Origin: Aplidium turbinatum | Lineage: Eukaryota > Chordata > Ascidiacea > Aplousobranchia > Polyclinidae | Reading direction: 5' to 3' | Assembly: GCA_918807975.1 (NCBI GenBank) | Contig: OU964934.1 | Coordinates: 15,190,001 to 15,254,000, forward strand | DNA length: 64,000 nucleotides | In this document: one piece after another, positions 60,870 to 64,000 of the stretch | How positions within the stretch are numbered: the stretch's first letter is position 1 | Layout of the letters: each line of letters begins with the position of its first letter | Program-made: the position numbers and the translations under genes | The notes under the pieces: model-generated | Seen by the model: only the letters and a program-made list of their open reading frames with translations | What the model was told of the DNA's origin: nothing | Databases searched by the model: none

Positions 60870-61197
60870 TTATTACCGGCTGTAAGGCCGAAGCGTTGTG
60901 CCACTGTCTACCAGTGGCTCCGAGAGGGGGGGGGGGAAGTCGGGCCAGTTTCCCCCCTAGCAAAACATTGTAAAGGAAAAACAAGTAGTTTTTTGTTTTT
61001 GCACTTTTGAGGGGGGCCCATTTTTAGTACTAAAGTAAAAATGTACCAACTAAATAATCAACAAATTCTTAAATGAAGTGCGTAGTTCCAAGTATTTCTC
61101 AATCATTGTAAATACGATGCTTCTCATCAAGAACAAATCATTTTCGTGTTAAGGTAGGCGATGTTGATTGTTGAACAGCTTCAAGGCGGGGGAGGTA
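60870..61197. other. Intergenic, with a G-run repeat edge
   Basis: CCGAGAGGGGGGGGGG at about 60920 and GAGGGGGGCCC at about 61010 look like edges of a decayed element. No gene. Confidence 0.4.
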
Positions 61198-61612
61198 GGG
61201 GACCTATGGAACCAAACTCAGATTTTTTGAAATTTAGCGGTACATGTCAGCACACGTTGGCCAAAGCAGTGTTTTTCTAATACTGCATTCCACGCTCCAC
61301 CTAACTGCGAAAGATAAGAAGATTTCAATAACTATTTGTTATATTTTTTTTATGTATTTAAAACGTGACTCAAGTGTTCCATAGGTCCCCACGGATGGGG
61401 ACCTATGGGACATGGTCGAGGACCTATGGAACACGCATTTTTGGAAAAATATTGTTAAAGGTGCTGTACAATTAACTTGATTTTTACTTTTAATATCACT
61501 GTTTCTTCTGTTTATTAGAGCGTACAGAGATTTTGCGACAATAGGTTGTAATTACTCGACAATAAATGCACAAAATAAAATCAAAAGTGAAGAGTATTTG
61601 TCAGTTACAGAT

Positions 61613-63990
61613 TTACAATCCATAATGTGCAAGATTTCCTTCAAACTTAAAAATTCCAGACAGACGTTTTGTAGCAGCACAAGGTATTGGCGCAGACAGA
61701 ATAAGGACGATGTCACCACCTTTTACTGATGCCAGGTCATCTTCCTCTGGAAACAAAAAACCACCCGTAATCTTCTGAGAGCGCTTCATATATTTGACAT
61801 CAAAATCACCATCATCATCTGGTCCATCTGTAATAACCGCTATAAAATGTTGGTGTCGTTTTCCGTTTGTGAATACCTTCACGATGATGTGATTGCCAAC
61901 TTTTACAAGATCTGCAAGCGACTCTTGGCCACAATCTTCTGCAGTTTGCCTTTCCTGGTAATCGCTGTCTTCAGCGCTTGATGATTCCTCATCATATTCA
62001 GTGTCGGAATGGAGAGACATGGCCAGATCACTGTCGCTACTGGAAGAGAGCTGTTGTGCTCGTTTAGTAAGCACTGACACTTTGGCTCGATTGGAAGACA
62101 CTGGTACTTTTTTCTTTCGCAGTGATGACATCCTTTCTTTTTCTGGAGTGTCAGTAATGATGGCTGTTTTTGATTTCGTTCTGGTACTTCGCTTTGCTGT
62201 GGATGACACTCTCGGATAAGGCAGAATAGACCAGGGGTGGGCAAAGTTGTTCAAAGAAAGAGCCGCTTGTGGATAAACCATAAACACCGGCGAGCCGCAA
62301 AATCAGTGACACAAAATGACATAACAGCAATAAAAACACAGTGATTGCTTTTCCATATCAGTTTTGTACTTGACTCGCTAATCTCTGAAAATTTGGACGA
62401 TAAGTTGTTAATGCTGTGCGAATTAATTTTTCCAAGTGTTCATTTGTCAATGTTGCAAGATGTTTTGATTTTACAAAGTTATAAATTCTTATAAAAATGA
62501 ATAAGTAAATTCTGGTGCTGCTTCTAAGCTTCAATTAATCGCTGCTTAGCGACTTTACTAAACTTCCAATTGTTGCTGACTGAACGCAACATGAGCCAGG
62601 AGTGGCACAATGTTGCTTTGGCAACGTTACAATTCCATTGTTTTACAATGGCTACAGTAAAAGAGAGACTCCGTTTTGATCTTTTTATTGTATTGGACGC
62701 AAATTAGATTTTGAAGAAAGTGTAAGCAACAAATTTTAATTTTTACCAACCGATTTTCGCGCCTCTATCAATGTGGCGCCCATGACTCGAACCATGCCTG
62801 CCATACCTTAGGTACTTGCTTGGTTGAATTCGCGAGATAACATATTTATAAAATATCATCTTAATTTTTTTGTAATGTTACGATTCAATACAAGAGCCAC
62901 AAAATTTATGTTGAAGAGCCGCATGCGGCTCGCGAGCCGCAGTTTGCCCACCGTTGGAATAGACGTTAAGAGAGTTTCATCATCAATTTCAACATCGGTT
63001 GCCCAAATGCCATCGGATAAATTATTAGCAGGACTTCCTTCTTCAAGTGGAATGTCAGTGACAACTGAAGGCAAAAAAACATCATCTGGGAAAATGTCTG
63101 GATTGAAGGGATATATTCCCGTAGCTCTAAAAGAAGAAACAATGTTTTGAATTGAGAAAGCTCTGGCAAAAGCTTGCCCAGGCAGTTTGGCTGTCTCGTA
63201 AATAGTAACTGGGCGTCCACTGTGCTGGCTCAACCACGAGTCGATAAAAGAGCCATAATATTTTTTAAAAGGGCTGTACACACAAACATCCAGAGGCTGC
63301 AGCTTGTGGCTACAATGCGGTGGGAAAGTAAGCAACGACAACCCGTTTTCTTTGGCAATGTCAATAGCTTCTAGAGAAATATGGCTAATATGGTTACCCA
63401 TTAAAAGCACTCCAGGTTTGCTTTTCAAGATGTTCATATGTTCAATAAAATAAGCTAAAGCTTGTGGAAATAATTCGCTATTTATCCATCCCGAGTTACA
63501 TGCTAATCCAAGGCTAGGAGCACCTTTTAACATACGATCTTGAAAATGAACCCTGGGAAGTATGTAGACAGGAGGAAGAGCATGTCCTGTAACGCTAATG
63601 CAACAGCACATGGTCACATTAACGCCACGTTCAGTAGAAGAAATTCGGCTGACTTGCTTCATGCCTTTCTCTGCAAGAACTTTACCAGAGCTCACAACAG
63701 TGGACATGCCAGTTTCATCTAAATTAAAAATATTTTGAGGAGGAACAGAGCTAAGACCACGGAACAATACATCTTTTAAGTTTTCAAAGAACGCATTTAC
63801 AGCAATTCTGTTGAACCCCATAGTAGGCTACGAGCTAAGCTTGTTGATTCAGGATGTTAAAGACTTATGTTTCCAGCTCTTTTTCTGAATCCACGAAGCC
63901 AGTTTTCACCGGCAGCCTGGTGAACCTCCCAACTTTTAGGAATCGCTAACTGTTTCCTCACTGCAAATTTGAAAGCTAATTACTTGGTTT
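61613..63990 (-). pseudogene. Pogo-type DDE transposase, inactivated
   Basis: From the window edge inward on the - strand: VRKQLAIPKSWEVHQAAGEN WLRGFRKRAGNISL (end of the CENP-B-like DNA-binding part), a stop and frame change near 63860-63820, then the DDE core with NIFNLDETGMSTV (first Asp), LLMGNHISH (second Asp replaced by Gly, codon 63396-63398) and HKLQPLDVCVYSPFKKYY (third Asp). After a hAT insertion with an 8-bp duplication the same frame goes on as ILPYPRVSSTAKRS, a Ser/Asp/Glu-rich stretch, and a C-terminal block with GDIVLILSAP and a final NLAHYGL. The D-to-G change alone should stop transposition, and the insertion cuts the protein as well. Confidence 0.88.
62232..62956. mobile_element. 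Non-autonomous hAT element inserted in the pogo transposase
   Basis: The ends CAGGGGTGGGCAAAG and TTTGCCCACCGTTG, followed inward by GAGCCGC in mirror order, are flanked by a perfect 8-bp duplication GAATAGAC (62224-62231 and 62957-62964). 725 bp. The interior at 62473-62810 matches about 37620-38100, so this family has another, partial copy in the window. No transposase. Confidence 0.92.
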
Positions 63991-64000
63991 TGATTTTAGA

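Larger units (their letters stand above)
61198..64000 (-). mobile_element. Pogo-like DNA transposon, right part; runs off the window
   Basis: One end, GGGGACCTATGGAACC, next to TA at 61196-61197, has three further GGACCTATGG-type repeats in both orientations at 61378-61432. On the - strand it codes for a DDE transposase of the pogo/Tigger/Jerky group. The other end is beyond 64000. A hAT element is inserted in it at 62232-62956. Confidence 0.8.

Overview
This window is animal nuclear DNA. It is AT-rich, its genes are split by GT-AG introns, and it is crowded with eukaryotic transposons (hAT, Kolobok, pogo and mariner types, LINEs, tRNA-derived SINEs, one Ty3/Gypsy LTR element). The R3-type receptor phosphatase domain, the fibronectin type III (FN3) receptor exons and the invertebrate-style repeats suggest an invertebrate, possibly a marine one. 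I cannot fix the phylum from sequence alone. A short palindrome, TAGGCCTA, recurs through the introns.

Two host genes lie on the + strand. The first (1151-5780, 5' end not seen) encodes the intracellular part of a receptor-type tyrosine phosphatase with one PTP domain, built from seven exons whose phases all agree. It keeps the WPD loop and the GRTG arginine, but the catalytic cysteine is serine, the pTyr-loop tyrosine is histidine and the Q-loop glutamine is glutamate. It therefore looks like a pseudophosphatase. It ends in a YENTV tail. The second (28558-60784, 5' end not seen) encodes at least four FN3 domains, one membrane helix and a short tail with no phosphatase domain, spread over about 32 kb. 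Its last FN3 exons arose by tandem duplication. A third copy is cut short and lies next to a 4.1-kb palindrome with arms of about 1.8 kb.

Layout. 1-5.9 kb: phosphatase gene. 5.9-9.3 kb: SINE and a Kolobok-type element with a THAP remnant. 9.3-13.7 kb: nested hAT elements. 13.7-20.4 kb: SINEs, a LINE fragment and two non-autonomous hAT elements. 21.5-28.2 kb: a decayed gene of a widespread uncharacterised invertebrate family, split near its end by a young Ty3/Gypsy element. 28.5-60.9 kb: the FN3 receptor, whose introns hold a hAT element with GATCTT repeats, a TTAGGG-like element with inverted minisatellite ends, a 4-kb element with GATGTCGTCC repeats, a 4-kb element with 350-bp inverted ends, a 3.4-kb hAT with a LINE fragment and another hAT inside, and the giant palindrome. 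61.2-64 kb: a pogo-like transposon on the - strand, broken by a hAT insertion.

Most element boundaries rest on terminal inverted repeats (TIRs) plus target-site duplications (TSDs) that I read directly, so they are firmer than their family names. The two receptor genes are the only clear host genes. An inactive phosphatase beside an FN3 receptor with no phosphatase is the most interesting biological feature here.
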